Assembly: GCF_000230835.1 (NCBI RefSeq)
Contig: NZ_CM001240.1
Location: 1,992,501-2,056,500, forward strand
Reading direction: 5' to 3'
Length of the DNA stretch: 64,000 bases
Source: Clostridium sp. DL-VIII
GTDB lineage: Bacteria > Bacillota > Clostridia > Clostridiales > Clostridiaceae
Part shown: positions 47,890 through 57,410 of the stretch, piece by piece
How the letters are laid out: each line of letters opens with the position of its first letter
Numbering within the stretch: position 1 is the stretch's first letter
The notes under the pieces: generated by a model
Told to the model about the DNA's origin: nothing
The model's input: the letters and a program-made list of their open reading frames with translations, nothing else
The model's database searches: none
Position numbers and translations under genes: made by a program

Positions 47890-48984
47890 TCACCATTTAT
47901 TTAAGACATCTATAATATAATTAACTTCTTCAATAGTCATGCCGTGCCATAGAGGCAAGCTTAAGACAGTATTTGAGAGAGTCTCTGCTACTTTAAAATC
48001 ACCTTGTTTATATCCTAAATCTTTATAGGCTTTTTGAAGATGAATAGGTATTGGGTAATGAATTAAAGTGTTAATTCCATTAGTATTTAAGTAACTTTGC
48101 AGCTCATCTCTAAATTCTGTTCTTATAGCAAAGACATGCCAGATGGACTTTTGAACAGAGTCTATATAAGGAAGAATTATTTTACTATTATTAATTTTTT
48201 CAAGATAAAGCTTAACTATTTTTTGCCTATCAGTATTCCATTTATCAAGATATTTAAGTTTAACTCTTAGAAATTCAGCCTGCATTTCATCAAGTCTGGA
48301 GTTTACGCCCTTATATTCATTATGATATTTAATTTCTGAACCATAATTTCGTATAGCTTTAACTTTTTTAGCTAAAGTAATATCACTAGTGAGAATAGCA
48401 CCAGCATCTCCGAGCGCTCCTAGATTTTTTCCGGGATAAAAGCTAAAACCAGCTGCATCACCTAGGTTTCCAGCTCGCTTACCGTTGTATATAGCTCCAT
48501 GAGCTTGAGCAGCATCTTCTATAAGCTTCAAGTTATGCTGCTTACAGATAAGTTTTATTTTATCAATTTCTGCTGGTCTGCCATATAAATGAACTGCGAT
48601 AATAGCTTTTGTTTTTGGAGTAATAGCTTCTTCAATTTTATTTATATCAATATTAAAAGTTTTAATATCAGGATCTACTAAAACAACTTTAGCACCAACA
48701 TACGAAACTGCAAGGGCAGTAGCAATATACGTGTTACAAGGCACAATAACTTCATCACCTTCTCCAATATCATATCCTCTTAAAATGATAGAAAGAGCAT
48801 CTAAGCCATTTCCACAGCTTATACAATAAAGTGCATTGCAGTAATTAGCAAATTCTTTTTCAAAAGCATCTACGCTATCTCCTAAAATAAAAATATTTTT
48901 ATCATATACTTTTTCAAAAGCAGCTAGAATTTCATTTCTTATTTCAGCATGCATTGGTTCAAGGTTTAAAAATGGTATTTTCAT
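47890..48984 (-). CDS. fdtB: dTDP-sugar 3-aminotransferase, DegT/DnrJ/EryC1/StrS family (FdtB/QdtB-like)
   Basis: 364 residues. PLP enzyme making a 3-amino-3,6-dideoxyhexose from the FdtA/QdtA product. Shows '[25 protein letters not shown]', '[11 protein letters not shown]' (PLP Asp) and PLP-Lys in '[18 protein letters not shown]', then '[14 protein letters not shown]'. Its start overlaps the end of the cupin gene by 4 bases (ATGA-type), so they are translated together. Whether the product is dTDP-Fuc3N or dTDP-Qui3N cannot be told from sequence by eye. Confidence 0.88.
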   Translation of the reverse strand: MKIPFLNLEPMHAEIRNEILAAFEKVYDKNIFILGDSVDAFEKEFANYCNALYCISCGNGLDALSIILRGYDIGEGDEVIVPCNTYIATALAVSYVGAKVVLVDPDIKTFNIDINKIEEAITPKTKAIIAVHLYGRPAEIDKIKLICKQHNLKLIEDAAQAHGAIYNGKRAGNLGDAAGFSFYPGKNLGALGDAGAILTSDITLAKKVKAIRNYGSEIKYHNEYKGVNSRLDEMQAEFLRVKLKYLDKWNTDRQKIVKLYLEKINNSKIILPYIDSVQKSIWHVFAIRTEFRDELQSYLNTNGINTLIHYPIPIHLQKAYKDLGYKQGDFKVAETLSNTVLSLPLWHGMTIEEVNYIIDVLNKW

Positions 48985-49403
48985 ATAATCACTTCCTTGT
49001 ATCTAGTTGCAGCTTCCTTCATATAAAAATCAATATTTCGTATATAGTCATTTTCATTATAATAATCAGATGCAAGTACTAGGAGGACTGCATCTTTGCT
49101 AAAATCATACATTTCTCTCCAAACATATGGACCAATATATAAGCCAACAGAAGAATTGTCCAATATAAATTCAGTTTCTTCTTTAGGGTTCTTTACCTTT
49201 ATTTTTACAGAGCCGCTTACACATACGAGTACTTGATGGAGCTTTCTATGGGCATGAAAGCCTCTTGCTGTGTTTTGTGGAACGTTAGTAATATAATAAA
49301 TTCGTTTTATATCAAAAGGAACATCAAGTAATCCTTCAATAGGAGTTAGATTTCCATAGTTGCTGTCTATACTCAAAAATTTAAACAGAGAACAATTATA
49401 CAT
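48981..49403 (-). CDS. fdtA: Sugar 3,4-ketoisomerase, FdtA/QdtA cupin family
   Basis: 140 residues. Isomerises dTDP-4-keto-6-deoxyglucose to the 3-keto sugar. Core cupin signature '[26 protein letters not shown]' (given here in part) carries the conserved His residues of the PF05523 (WxcM-like) family. GGAGGTGAC precedes the ATG. First gene of a two-gene minus-strand unit with the aminotransferase. rmlA/rmlB, which would supply the dTDP substrate, are not in the window. Confidence 0.88.
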   Translation of the reverse strand: MYNCSLFKFLSIDSNYGNLTPIEGLLDVPFDIKRIYYITNVPQNTARGFHAHRKLHQVLVCVSGSVKIKVKNPKEETEFILDNSSVGLYIGPYVWREMYDFSKDAVLLVLASDYYNENDYIRNIDFYMKEAATRYKEVII

Positions 49404-49650
49404 TTAGTCACCTCCATATTATACAAAATCTAGCTCATCTATATATTTTATGCTGATAATAAGAAAGTGTACTTAAAGCTTACATATAATAAATTTAAAA
49501 GTAAATTTCATACACATCGACTTGCTATTTATTTGATTATATATTAGTAACATTAATTTAATAAAAGATTATTGAATGGTCTAGAATGGTGATAAAAAAC
49601 ATAAATTAGAAAGTATGATATATAGATAAATGTTCAAGGAGAGGTATAAT

Positions 49651-50406
49651 GTGGACTTAAAATCAGATATATTTAAGGATTTGAGTTATGAGAAATTTAA
49701 AGAACTAGCCAAAAGTGATAAGTTAAATAATATAGAAAAGGTTGGTTTTCCAATTGAATATAGGCAGAATAAAGAGAAATTTATACTTGAGGATATAATA
49801 ACTAAGCTTGGAATAGAAGATGGCAGAAATAAAACAATTTTAGATATTGGATGCGGATGTAGTAACTTAACTTTAATGTTAATTGAATACTGCAAGGTAA
49901 ATAAGCACAAGTTAATACTCATTGATTCAGAGGAAATGCTTAATAATATTCCAGAATATGATTTTGTATTAAAAGTTAAAGGATATTATCCTAAATCCTG
50001 TGAAAAATTTATAGAAAATTATAAAGGAAAAATTGATTGTATTATAACTTACAGCGTAATTCAATATGTATTTAATGAACTAAGCATATTTGATTTCATT
50101 GATACATCATTAACGCTTCTAAAAGAGCTAGGAGTAATGCTTATTGGAGATATTCCTAATATATCAAAAAGAAAAAGATTTTTTGCATCTAAGGAGGGAA
50201 TAAAATATCATCAGAATTTTACAGGCAGGAGGGAGCGGCCACTAGTAAAGTTTAACGATATTGAAGCAAAAAATATGGATGACTCGGTTGTAATGTCAAT
50301 TATTCAAAGGTGTAGGTTATCAGGATTTGATAGTTATATACTTCCTCAGGATAAAAAGCTTCCAATGGCAAACAGGAGAGAAGATATATTAATTATAAAA
50401 CCTTAA
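49651..50406 (+). CDS. Class I SAM-dependent methyltransferase
   Basis: 251 residues from GTG 49651, which has AAGGAGAGG 7 bases upstream; an ATG seven codons earlier lies ahead of that site. SAM motif I 'ILDIGCGCSNLTLMLI' near residue 77, acidic motif II 'LILIDSEEML', post-motif 'DCIITYSVIQYVFNE'. Located at the head of a + strand run of sugar-modifying genes, divergent from fdtA. Likely O- or N-methylates a glycan or its nucleotide sugar (inference). Confidence 0.8.
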   Translation: MDLKSDIFKDLSYEKFKELAKSDKLNNIEKVGFPIEYRQNKEKFILEDIITKLGIEDGRNKTILDIGCGCSNLTLMLIEYCKVNKHKLILIDSEEMLNNIPEYDFVLKVKGYYPKSCEKFIENYKGKIDCIITYSVIQYVFNELSIFDFIDTSLTLLKELGVMLIGDIPNISKRKRFFASKEGIKYHQNFTGRRERPLVKFNDIEAKNMDDSVVMSIIQRCRLSGFDSYILPQDKKLPMANRREDILIIKP

Positions 50407-50423
50407 TTTAGGAGGATAAATAA

Positions 50424-51101
50424 ATGGATAAAAATAAAAAATTAATAATTATTGGTGATAGCGCATTTGCGCAAATAGCATATGAATATTTTACTTATGA
50501 TTCTGATTATGAGGTTGTAGCCTTCTCTGTTGAAAAAGATTATTTAAAAGATAAAGAAATGCTTGGATTACCAGTTATTCCTCTTGAAGATATAGAAAAG
50601 TTGTATGACCCAGAGAATCACTATGTTTTTGTTGCGACCGTTTATAAGAAATTAAATAGATTAAGGACGAGGTTAATGAAGGAATGCAAGAATAAAGGAT
50701 ATAAATTAGCTTCATATATTAGTTCACATGCTTTTGTATGGAAAAATGTAAAGATGGGAGAGCACTGCTTTATATTTGAAAATAATGTGGTGCAGCCATT
50801 TGTTGAATTGGGGAATAATACTGTCTTATGGAGTGGAAATCATATTGGCCATCATTCAAGGTTTGGAGATAATTGCTTTGTAGCATCTCATGCAGTTGTA
50901 TCCGGATTTTGCAATATAGGAGATAATTGTTTTATAGGGGTTAATGCAACGATAATAAATAATATTAATATAGGAAGTGACTGTATTATTGGGGCAGGTG
51001 CTTTAGTTTTAAAGGATATTGAGAGTGGTAAAATTGTAAAAGGTAAAGCATCTGATGTGGAATTTTTATCTGAAAGAACAAAGAATTCTTTAAAGGAATG
51101 A
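50424..51101 (+). CDS. NeuD/PglD-family sugar O/N-acyltransferase
   Basis: 225 residues. N-terminal Rossmann-like domain ('LIIIGDSAFAQIAYEYF') followed by a left-handed beta-helix of hexapeptide repeats (about 95-205: 'NVKMGEHCFIFENNVVQP', 'IGHHSRFGDNCFVASHAVVSG', 'IGDNCFIGVNATI'). Catalytic-type His in 'GNHIGHH'. Could be the N-acyltransferase completing the FdtA/FdtB 3-amino sugar, a role filled by FdtC elsewhere (inference). Strong TAGGAGG site. Confidence 0.85.
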   Translation: MDKNKKLIIIGDSAFAQIAYEYFTYDSDYEVVAFSVEKDYLKDKEMLGLPVIPLEDIEKLYDPENHYVFVATVYKKLNRLRTRLMKECKNKGYKLASYISSHAFVWKNVKMGEHCFIFENNVVQPFVELGNNTVLWSGNHIGHHSRFGDNCFVASHAVVSGFCNIGDNCFIGVNATIINNINIGSDCIIGAGALVLKDIESGKIVKGKASDVEFLSERTKNSLKE

Positions 51102-51105
51102 TTTT

Positions 51106-52017
51106 ATGAAATGGAATAAGCAAGGATTAATATTTTCACCTAAAGGTGAATTTGAGTGGATGCAGAGCTATGCACTCATTCCAACTGCAGATATTATAAG
51201 TAATGACACTGTAAGGATTTATTTTGCCACACTGGATAGAGAAATGTATGGGAGAATCGGTTATATTGATGTGGACATGTTAAACTTAAAAAATATAAAA
51301 AACATAAGTGAAAAGCCAGTATTAGATATAGGAAATATTGGTACCTTTGACGATTCTGGGGTTAATCCATCCTGCATCTTAACAGTGGATAACAAAAAAT
51401 ATTTATATTATTATGGGTGGCAAAGATGTGAAAGAGTACCTCATATGCTTTTTGCAGGGTTAGCCACAAGCGAAGATGGGGAAAATTTTACTAAAGTTTC
51501 AAGGGTACCTGTTCTTGATAGAACGAAAGAAGAACCGTATTTGCGTTCTGCAACAAGCATAATAGTAGAAGATAATATTTTTAAATGCTGGTATGTTTCT
51601 GCTATAAACTGGATTCTAGTAAATGATAAAAGTTATCCTAAATATGTTATAAAATATGCCTATTCATATGATGGAATTGAATGGATTAGTGAAAATCATA
51701 CATGTATAAGCTTCAAGAATGAATATGAATATGGTTTTGGAAGGCCATGGGTTATAAAGGAAAATGATATGTATAAAATGTGGTATTCAATAAGAAGTAC
51801 CAATGAACCATATAAAATTGGATTTGCAACATCAAAAAATGGGCTTGATTGGACAAGACTAGATGAAGAAGCAGGAATTGAAAAATCGGAAAGTGGCTGG
51901 GATTCAGAAATGATTTGTTATCCTAATATAGTAAAATTCAATAGTAAAACTTACATGTTTTATAATGGAAACAGGCATGGTAAGACAGGCTTTGGCTATG
52001 CAATTTTGGAGGAGTAA
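51106..52017 (+). CDS. Five-bladed beta-propeller glycosidase-like protein
   Basis: 303 residues with repeated propeller motifs: 'RIYFATLDREMYGRIGYIDVD' (in part), 'DDSGVNPSCIL', 'LFAGLATSEDGENFTK', 'YAYSYDGIEWIS', 'IGFATSKNGLDWTR' and 'CYPNIVKFNSKTYMFYNGN'. This is the GH43/GH130-like architecture. No signal peptide, so it acts in the cytosol. In sugar-nucleotide loci such proteins are of unknown role and often lack clear catalytic assignment. Starts 4 bases after the acyltransferase stop. Confidence 0.75.
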   Translation: MKWNKQGLIFSPKGEFEWMQSYALIPTADIISNDTVRIYFATLDREMYGRIGYIDVDMLNLKNIKNISEKPVLDIGNIGTFDDSGVNPSCILTVDNKKYLYYYGWQRCERVPHMLFAGLATSEDGENFTKVSRVPVLDRTKEEPYLRSATSIIVEDNIFKCWYVSAINWILVNDKSYPKYVIKYAYSYDGIEWISENHTCISFKNEYEYGFGRPWVIKENDMYKMWYSIRSTNEPYKIGFATSKNGLDWTRLDEEAGIEKSESGWDSEMICYPNIVKFNSKTYMFYNGNRHGKTGFGYAILEE

Positions 52018-52024
52018 TTATTTA

Positions 52025-52960
52025 ATGGATTTAGAAGTGTATAGTGAAGATAAAAAAAGCATTTGGAATGAATTTGTAAGGAAAAGTAAAAACGCTACAT
52101 TTCTTATTATGAGAGAATATATGGATTATCATAAAGATAGATTTACTGATATGTCTCTTATGTTTTACGACAATAAGAAAAATTTGATAGGTATACTTCC
52201 AGCAAATATAGAAGGTAATGAGCTTATGAGTCATGGAGGGTTAACCTATGGTGGCTTTATATTAGATAAGAAAATGAAAACAACTACTATGTTAGAAATG
52301 TTTAATTTATTAATTAATTTTTGTAAAGGGAAAAATATTAAAACAATCTTATATAAGCCTATTCCTTATATTTATCACGAAATTCCTTCACAGGAGGATT
52401 TATATGCATTATTTATAAATAATGCTAAACTCCATATTAGGAATATTTCATCTTCAATAAAATTAGGTAAAAAGAATGATTATGAAACCAGAAGAAAAAG
52501 GCAGATAAATAAGGCCTTAAAAAATAATATAATTGTCTTAGAAACTAATGACTATGATAAATATTGGGTGATTTTAGAGCAGAATCTCATGGAAAAGCAT
52601 GAATCAAGACCTGTTCATACAGTAAATGAAATTAAAAGTCTTGCTAGTATCTTTCCTAATAATATAAAGTTGTTTTGTTCTTACAAAGATAATACTTTAT
52701 TAGGCGGAGTAGTAGTTTATGAAAATAAGGAAAATGTTCATGTTCAATATATATCGGCATCAGAAGAGGGTAAAGCAATAGGTGCTTTAGATATTATTTT
52801 TGATAAGTTGATTAATGAAATTTATAAGGACAAAGAATATTTTGATTTTGGTATATCAAATGAAAACAAGGGAAGATATTTAAATGAAGGATTAATAAAT
52901 CAAAAGGAAGGTTTCGGTGCATCGGCTGTGGCATATGATCAATATATACTTTATTTATAA
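52025..52960 (+). CDS. FemAB/GNAT-like acyltransferase family protein
   Basis: 311 residues. Resembles FemAB-like (double GNAT) proteins: 'NATFLIMREYMDYHKDRF', 'HGGLTYGGFILDK', 'GGVVVYENKENVHVQYISASEEGKAIGALDIIFDKLI' (in part), 'YFDFGISNENKGRYLNEGL'. Such proteins transfer aminoacyl or acyl groups, often to sugars. Preferred start is ATG 52025 behind GAGGAG; upstream in-frame codons overlap the previous gene. Last + strand gene before a large palindrome. Confidence 0.72.
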   Translation: MDLEVYSEDKKSIWNEFVRKSKNATFLIMREYMDYHKDRFTDMSLMFYDNKKNLIGILPANIEGNELMSHGGLTYGGFILDKKMKTTTMLEMFNLLINFCKGKNIKTILYKPIPYIYHEIPSQEDLYALFINNAKLHIRNISSSIKLGKKNDYETRRKRQINKALKNNIIVLETNDYDKYWVILEQNLMEKHESRPVHTVNEIKSLASIFPNNIKLFCSYKDNTLLGGVVVYENKENVHVQYISASEEGKAIGALDIIFDKLINEIYKDKEYFDFGISNENKGRYLNEGLINQKEGFGASAVAYDQYILYL

Positions 52961-53003
52961 GATAAAATTACCTATCAATATAAATAATTTCAACAATTAT
53001 TGG

Positions 53004-53138
53004 ACTTAAGCTTATATCAAAACATTGAAGTTAGGTACTATCAAATAAATAACGAGTCCCAAATAGCCTTGCAAGTGGACTTGTTATTTATTATTTGATA
53101 GTATCTTATATTAAACTTCGATTGATATAAGCTTAAGT
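53004..53138. repeat. 135-bp nested palindrome between convergent genes
   Basis: Outer arms are a perfect 17-bp inverted repeat (ACTTAAGCTTATATCAA at 53004-53020 and its complement at 53122-53138). Then GAAGTT / AACTTC follows, then TACTATCAAATAAATAAC (53036-53053) against 53083-53103 (one 3-nt insertion), then AGTCC / GGACT around a 20-nt centre. The whole folds into one long hairpin. The inner 78 bp belong to the GGCAYA repeat family. It may also terminate transcription from both sides. Confidence 0.85.
53031..53108. mobile_element. Copy of the GGCAYA inverted-repeat family inside the palindrome
   Basis: Read on the minus strand it gives TAAGATACTATCAA...AAATAACAAGTCCA, then CTTGCAAGGCTATTT and ends CCTAA. 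This aligns with the copy at 62708-62765 (AAATAACAAGTCCATTTGC, AGCCTATTT, CCTAA). Confidence 0.55.
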
Positions 53139-53154
53139 TTAGTAAATGATGCAA

Positions 53155-54780
53155 TTACTCTAATAATATATTTATAAATTTAGTGTAACAACGTATATAT
53201 TCATCTTTAAGTTTCATTACTTCTTCATTATTTTCAGCTTCATTATTATATTGTTCAATAAATCTAATGAGGTCTCCATTATATTCTTTATACCATGCTA
53301 AAAGACTTTGTAGAAGCTCTCTTTTATCTTTAAGAAAAAATCTATTTTCATACGAAGAAATAATCAGCTTAAAAAAATCAAGTGAAGCCCAGAAAGCTAA
53401 AGTGGTATCTTGAATGCTCTGAGAATTATGAATTCTAAAATTACTTAAGGGTTCAGAAATATACATCATATTTCCTTTTTGCAATAATTTAAGCCACAAG
53501 GATATATCACCTAAACAGTATATTTGGTATTTATCATAGTCGATTAAATTATAGTTTTCGCAGTCAAATTCCAAGGCTTTTCTTTTAAACATAGCAGTAG
53601 TCAGTTCACCAATATAGTTAATCATTGATAAAAGAAGTTTTTTCCCAGCTTTTTCTCCGGTTAAGAGAGTATCATAAGAATATTGACAGACAGTTCTAAA
53701 ATTATCGTTATAATAATTACCATTCTCGTCAATCATTTTTCTATAACTTGTTACTAGAGAAAGGGTATCATCATAAAGAAAATAATCAATCATTTTAGCT
53801 ATTTTATTAAAGTCCCAAAGATCATCGTGTAATAAATAGTTTATATATTCACCTGATGACTCTTTAAAACACTTATTAACATTAAGCTTACCCCTATGAC
53901 CAAGTGGACCACCATTATTAAAATACTTAATTTTATTGTTTTTTAACATATATTGTTCAATCAAAGCTTGTACATCATTAGTAGTACTATCATCACATAT
54001 AATAATTTCAGTATTTCGGTATGTTTGGTTTAGTGCGGAGTCAAGTGCAGACTTTAGATATTTAGTTTGATTGTAAGCAGGAATTAATATGCTGACTAAA
54101 GGAAATATGTCTTTAGAGTAAGTATCCAGGAACTTATTGCGATATTCTTCAAAGCCGTTTGTTGTATTTACAATTCCGCAATCATGAATGCACCACGGAA
54201 ATTTTTGATTAGGAACTACTACCTTAAAGCCCTTTTTTATAAATTCAATGCTCTGTGAGGCATCATAAAAATGCCACCCATCAAAAATATCTTCCATCCA
54301 TGGAAGATCATATTGTGTTATCATCATAAATCCATCTATTCCTTTTACTTCGGAATATAAATCATTAATTTCATTAAAAATTAATAAGTCCATGGTTCCA
54401 CTATGACTGTCGTAGACTTTCCCTACTTTTTTGGAATCCTCCCACCATATTCCTGATACTGGAATGATTTTTGCTCCAACCATACCAATAAGCCCTATAT
54501 TTGAATCATTTTTAAATATATTTAATATTTCATTTATAAAATTGCTATTTTGTATATAGACATCTTGATGAAGATAAACCTTATATTTAGAGTCACTTTT
54601 TTGAATTGCTTCATTATATGCAGAAGCTATACTTTTGGCATTTCTTATGGCTATTATTTCAATTTCAATACCACTAGGTACTGGAAGTTTATTAACATAC
54701 GATAGACTTCTTTCATATGAAGCTTCATCATCTACGCAAGTAATAAATGCGATTTTATTTTCATTTATATTTATTACCAT
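53155..54780 (-). CDS. Two-domain glycosyltransferase (Glyco_tranf_2_5 plus GT2)
   Basis: 541 residues. The N-terminal domain (about 5-220) resembles the StrF-type Glyco_tranf_2_5 family: 'ARNAKSIASAYNEAI'-like, 'YKVYLHQDVYI', 'LIGMVGAKIIP', 'GFMMITQYDLPW'. A full GT2 (GT-A) domain follows from about 228: 'PLVSILIPAYNQTKYLKSALDSAL' (in part), 'IIICDDSTTND', acceptor Asp pair 'LLHDDLWD'. The start is ATG 54780; a GTG four codons upstream abuts the GGGAAGG site. No signal or membrane anchor. Probably builds the local surface glycan. Confidence 0.82.
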   Translation of the reverse strand: MVININENKIAFITCVDDEASYERSLSYVNKLPVPSGIEIEIIAIRNAKSIASAYNEAIQKSDSKYKVYLHQDVYIQNSNFINEILNIFKNDSNIGLIGMVGAKIIPVSGIWWEDSKKVGKVYDSHSGTMDLLIFNEINDLYSEVKGIDGFMMITQYDLPWMEDIFDGWHFYDASQSIEFIKKGFKVVVPNQKFPWCIHDCGIVNTTNGFEEYRNKFLDTYSKDIFPLVSILIPAYNQTKYLKSALDSALNQTYRNTEIIICDDSTTNDVQALIEQYMLKNNKIKYFNNGGPLGHRGKLNVNKCFKESSGEYINYLLHDDLWDFNKIAKMIDYFLYDDTLSLVTSYRKMIDENGNYYNDNFRTVCQYSYDTLLTGEKAGKKLLLSMINYIGELTTAMFKRKALEFDCENYNLIDYDKYQIYCLGDISLWLKLLQKGNMMYISEPLSNFRIHNSQSIQDTTLAFWASLDFFKLIISSYENRFFLKDKRELLQSLLAWYKEYNGDLIRFIEQYNNEAENNEEVMKLKDEYIRCYTKFINILLE

Positions 54781-54855
54781 TTGATACTGCACCTTCCCTA
54801 ACAGCTTAGTTACTTGAAACTACCTTTATCATATTAATATAATAAAAGAGTTTAT

Positions 54856-55995
54856 CTAGTTAGTTTTTAAGAGAGTGTTTAGAAAATCTCTTAAATATTC
54901 TTCATTTAATATAAAAGTACCTTGATAATATGGCATATTGGAGTGCCCTGAAAGACCTCCATCTAGAAAATAGTATTTTAATTCAGATATACCAGCTATA
55001 GTTGAGTACCATGGTGATTGAATGCTCTTTGGCTGTATAAATATTATATTTGCATTTTTATTTGCAAATATTACATTTGTAAGTCCAGCACCAGATGCAC
55101 CAGCTATGAATTCTGCTTCAGAAAAAGTCTGCAATTGATCATGAAAAGACATATCTTGAGGAAATATAATTTCGAAACCAGAGGATTTAAAAATATTTTC
55201 TACTTCAATTTGATTTTCTAACCTTGGTATGGGAGATTTTCTTCTTGAAATATATAATTTTCTATGAAGATTATTGTTTTGTATTGATAAATTTTTATTT
55301 AGAGGTTTGATAGCCAAATCGTCAATGATAATATCTTCATATTTTACTAAAAAGCCTGGTTTTAGATTTAAGGGATAGGTCGCTAAATCTGAAATGTATA
55401 TTAGTTTATTTACTTTATAATTATAACCGCTAATTAAAGGGATAATCTCTCTTCCTTGCTTATTTAACATCTCCAATTCTTCTTTTAACTGAGGTATAGT
55501 AAGACAAATCGCATCAACTAATATTGGAATGTGGTTATATTCGGAAATTTCATTTACAAGTAATAATTTAGAAGCTACTTCAATTTGAAAGTGAGAATAA
55601 TTAGAAGAGGCACTTGAAGTAAGCATTATTCCTTCCTTAATAATTTTAGATGACTCAGTATAACCAATAAAAGCTTGATGATTTCTCATGTCAAAAATGT
55701 TATTGCCTCTAAAATCAAATTTATTTTCATAATTCTTAAATGCTAAATCATAGATACAAAAATTTTTATCATCAAAAATTATAGGGTTAGCACCAATTAA
55801 ATTTACATTAGATAATTCAGCTGTATAAATTTCGGGAAATTTACTATCTATAGAAGCAATCGCTTCGGTATTATCACTATAATTTGGCAAGTATATTTTC
55901 TGAGGATGTGCTTCTTTTATAACAGAATATTTATAATTATGAGAAGTACAATATTCTTTACAAGTAATATTTGTTAAAACTTTTTGGACAGGCAT
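54856..55995 (-). CDS. GT61-family glycosyltransferase, paralog A
   Basis: 379 residues of the DUF563/GT61 family (capsular polysaccharide biosynthesis). Conserved blocks: 'SNYSHFQIEVASKLLLVNE', 'LYISRRKSPIPRLENQ', 'FSEAEFIAGASGAGLTNVIFANKNANIIFIQP' (in part). The N-terminal 'NITCKEYCTSHNYKYSVI' is shared with the neighbour at 56280-57410, so they arose by duplication. AGGTGGC ribosome site. Cytosolic, soluble; donor and acceptor unknown. Confidence 0.82.
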   Translation of the reverse strand: MPVQKVLTNITCKEYCTSHNYKYSVIKEAHPQKIYLPNYSDNTEAIASIDSKFPEIYTAELSNVNLIGANPIIFDDKNFCIYDLAFKNYENKFDFRGNNIFDMRNHQAFIGYTESSKIIKEGIMLTSSASSNYSHFQIEVASKLLLVNEISEYNHIPILVDAICLTIPQLKEELEMLNKQGREIIPLISGYNYKVNKLIYISDLATYPLNLKPGFLVKYEDIIIDDLAIKPLNKNLSIQNNNLHRKLYISRRKSPIPRLENQIEVENIFKSSGFEIIFPQDMSFHDQLQTFSEAEFIAGASGAGLTNVIFANKNANIIFIQPKSIQSPWYSTIAGISELKYYFLDGGLSGHSNMPYYQGTFILNEEYLRDFLNTLLKTN

Positions 55996-56279
55996 TAATT
56001 ATAAGCCACCTTTCAATCTGTCAATAATATATTAAGATTAAATTTTTATTATATATGTGAATATTAACTTTAAAATATTAAATGAATTTTTAGAATTATT
56101 TGTTTCATTTATAATAGAATTATTTCAATTAGAAATCATATAAAATTAATACATTTTATGAATTGAACAATGTTAATGTTACATGAAATTTAATAATAGA
56201 ATTTATAGTATTACGAATTTAATAAAAGTGTACAAGCTAATATAGAGGTAAGGAGGTACCATACTTGAAAGATATATAC
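55996..56279. other. Spacer between the GT61 paralogs
   Basis: 284 bp of AT-rich DNA with no hairpin or repeat recognised; presumably carries the promoter of paralog A on the minus strand. Confidence 0.4.
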
Positions 56280-57410
56280 TTATTTAAATTGTGTTAAAAA
56301 ATTTCTTACAAATTCTGCATCAGGTTTGAATGCATTCTGCCAATATCTATGAGGGGTTATTTTAGATAATTCTGCATCTAAGAAATAAGATTCTTGCCCT
56401 AATATGCCTGATATATTAGAAATCCAAGGTGATTCTATGGCCTTAGGCTGTATACATATGATTTTTGCATTTTTATTTGCAAATAGAATATTTGTAAAGC
56501 CAGCACCATATGGACCAGCGATGAATTCAGCTTCTGAAAATATCTTTAATTTATCTGCAAAAGACATAAATTCAGGATAGATGATTTCATAACCACGCTC
56601 GGTGAAAATCTGTTCAATAATATCTTGATTTTCTAATCGAGGATTGCCTGAATTTCTTCTGGAGATATATATTTTTTTAAATATGTTGTTATTTTCAATT
56701 GCTAAAGCTTTATTCAGCGGTTTAATACATAAATCATTTAAAACAGAATCTTTGTAATGGAGTGGACAACCTCTTTTTATTTCAATTGGATACATTACTA
56801 AATCTGAAAGATATATAAGCTTTTTTACATTATAGCAGTTTCCCTTTCTTAGGTAGATTATTTTGTGATTATTTTTATTTAACAGCTGTAATTCTTCTAG
56901 GTAATGAGGTATACTAAAGCAAATTTCATCAATTAATAGTGGCATATCAGCATATTCTTTAAATTCATTAATAAGACATAATTTAGAAAGCACCTCTGTG
57001 TGAAAATGAGAGAAGTTAAAAGCACATCCCGATGTAAGCATTATACCTTCTTCAATACTCAAAGCAGGATCGTCATAACTAATACATGTAATATCCTTAT
57101 CTACATATACTGTATTGTTAATTTTTAAATCAAATTTTTTTTCATCATCTTTAAGTGCAATATCATAAATGCAATAATTATCTTTATCAAAAATAATATA
57201 ATTAGCACCAATTATATTAACATCGCTTAATTCAGAAATAAGGATCTCAGGGTATGGTACATCTATATTACTAATAAAATCTTTGGTATCTCTATAATTT
57301 GGTATATATAGTTTTTGAAGATGCTCGTTCTTTATAATGGAATATTTCATATTATGAATATCGCAATAGTTTTTACAGGAAATATTATTTAATTTTTTTT
57401 CAATGGTCAT
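56280..57410 (-). CDS. GT61-family glycosyltransferase, paralog B
   Basis: 376 residues, colinear with the neighbouring paralog throughout. Family blocks are 'FNFSHFHTEVLSKLCLINE', 'IYISRRNSGNPRLENQ' and 'FSEAEFIAGPYGAGFTNILFANKNAKII' (in part). GAS in paralog A is GPY here, and an extra His is present after the first His (SHFHTE), so acceptor or donor preference may differ. Minus strand, divergent from the CDP-sugar operon. Confidence 0.82.
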   Translation of the reverse strand: MTIEKKLNNISCKNYCDIHNMKYSIIKNEHLQKLYIPNYRDTKDFISNIDVPYPEILISELSDVNIIGANYIIFDKDNYCIYDIALKDDEKKFDLKINNTVYVDKDITCISYDDPALSIEEGIMLTSGCAFNFSHFHTEVLSKLCLINEFKEYADMPLLIDEICFSIPHYLEELQLLNKNNHKIIYLRKGNCYNVKKLIYLSDLVMYPIEIKRGCPLHYKDSVLNDLCIKPLNKALAIENNNIFKKIYISRRNSGNPRLENQDIIEQIFTERGYEIIYPEFMSFADKLKIFSEAEFIAGPYGAGFTNILFANKNAKIICIQPKAIESPWISNISGILGQESYFLDAELSKITPHRYWQNAFKPDAEFVRNFLTQFK

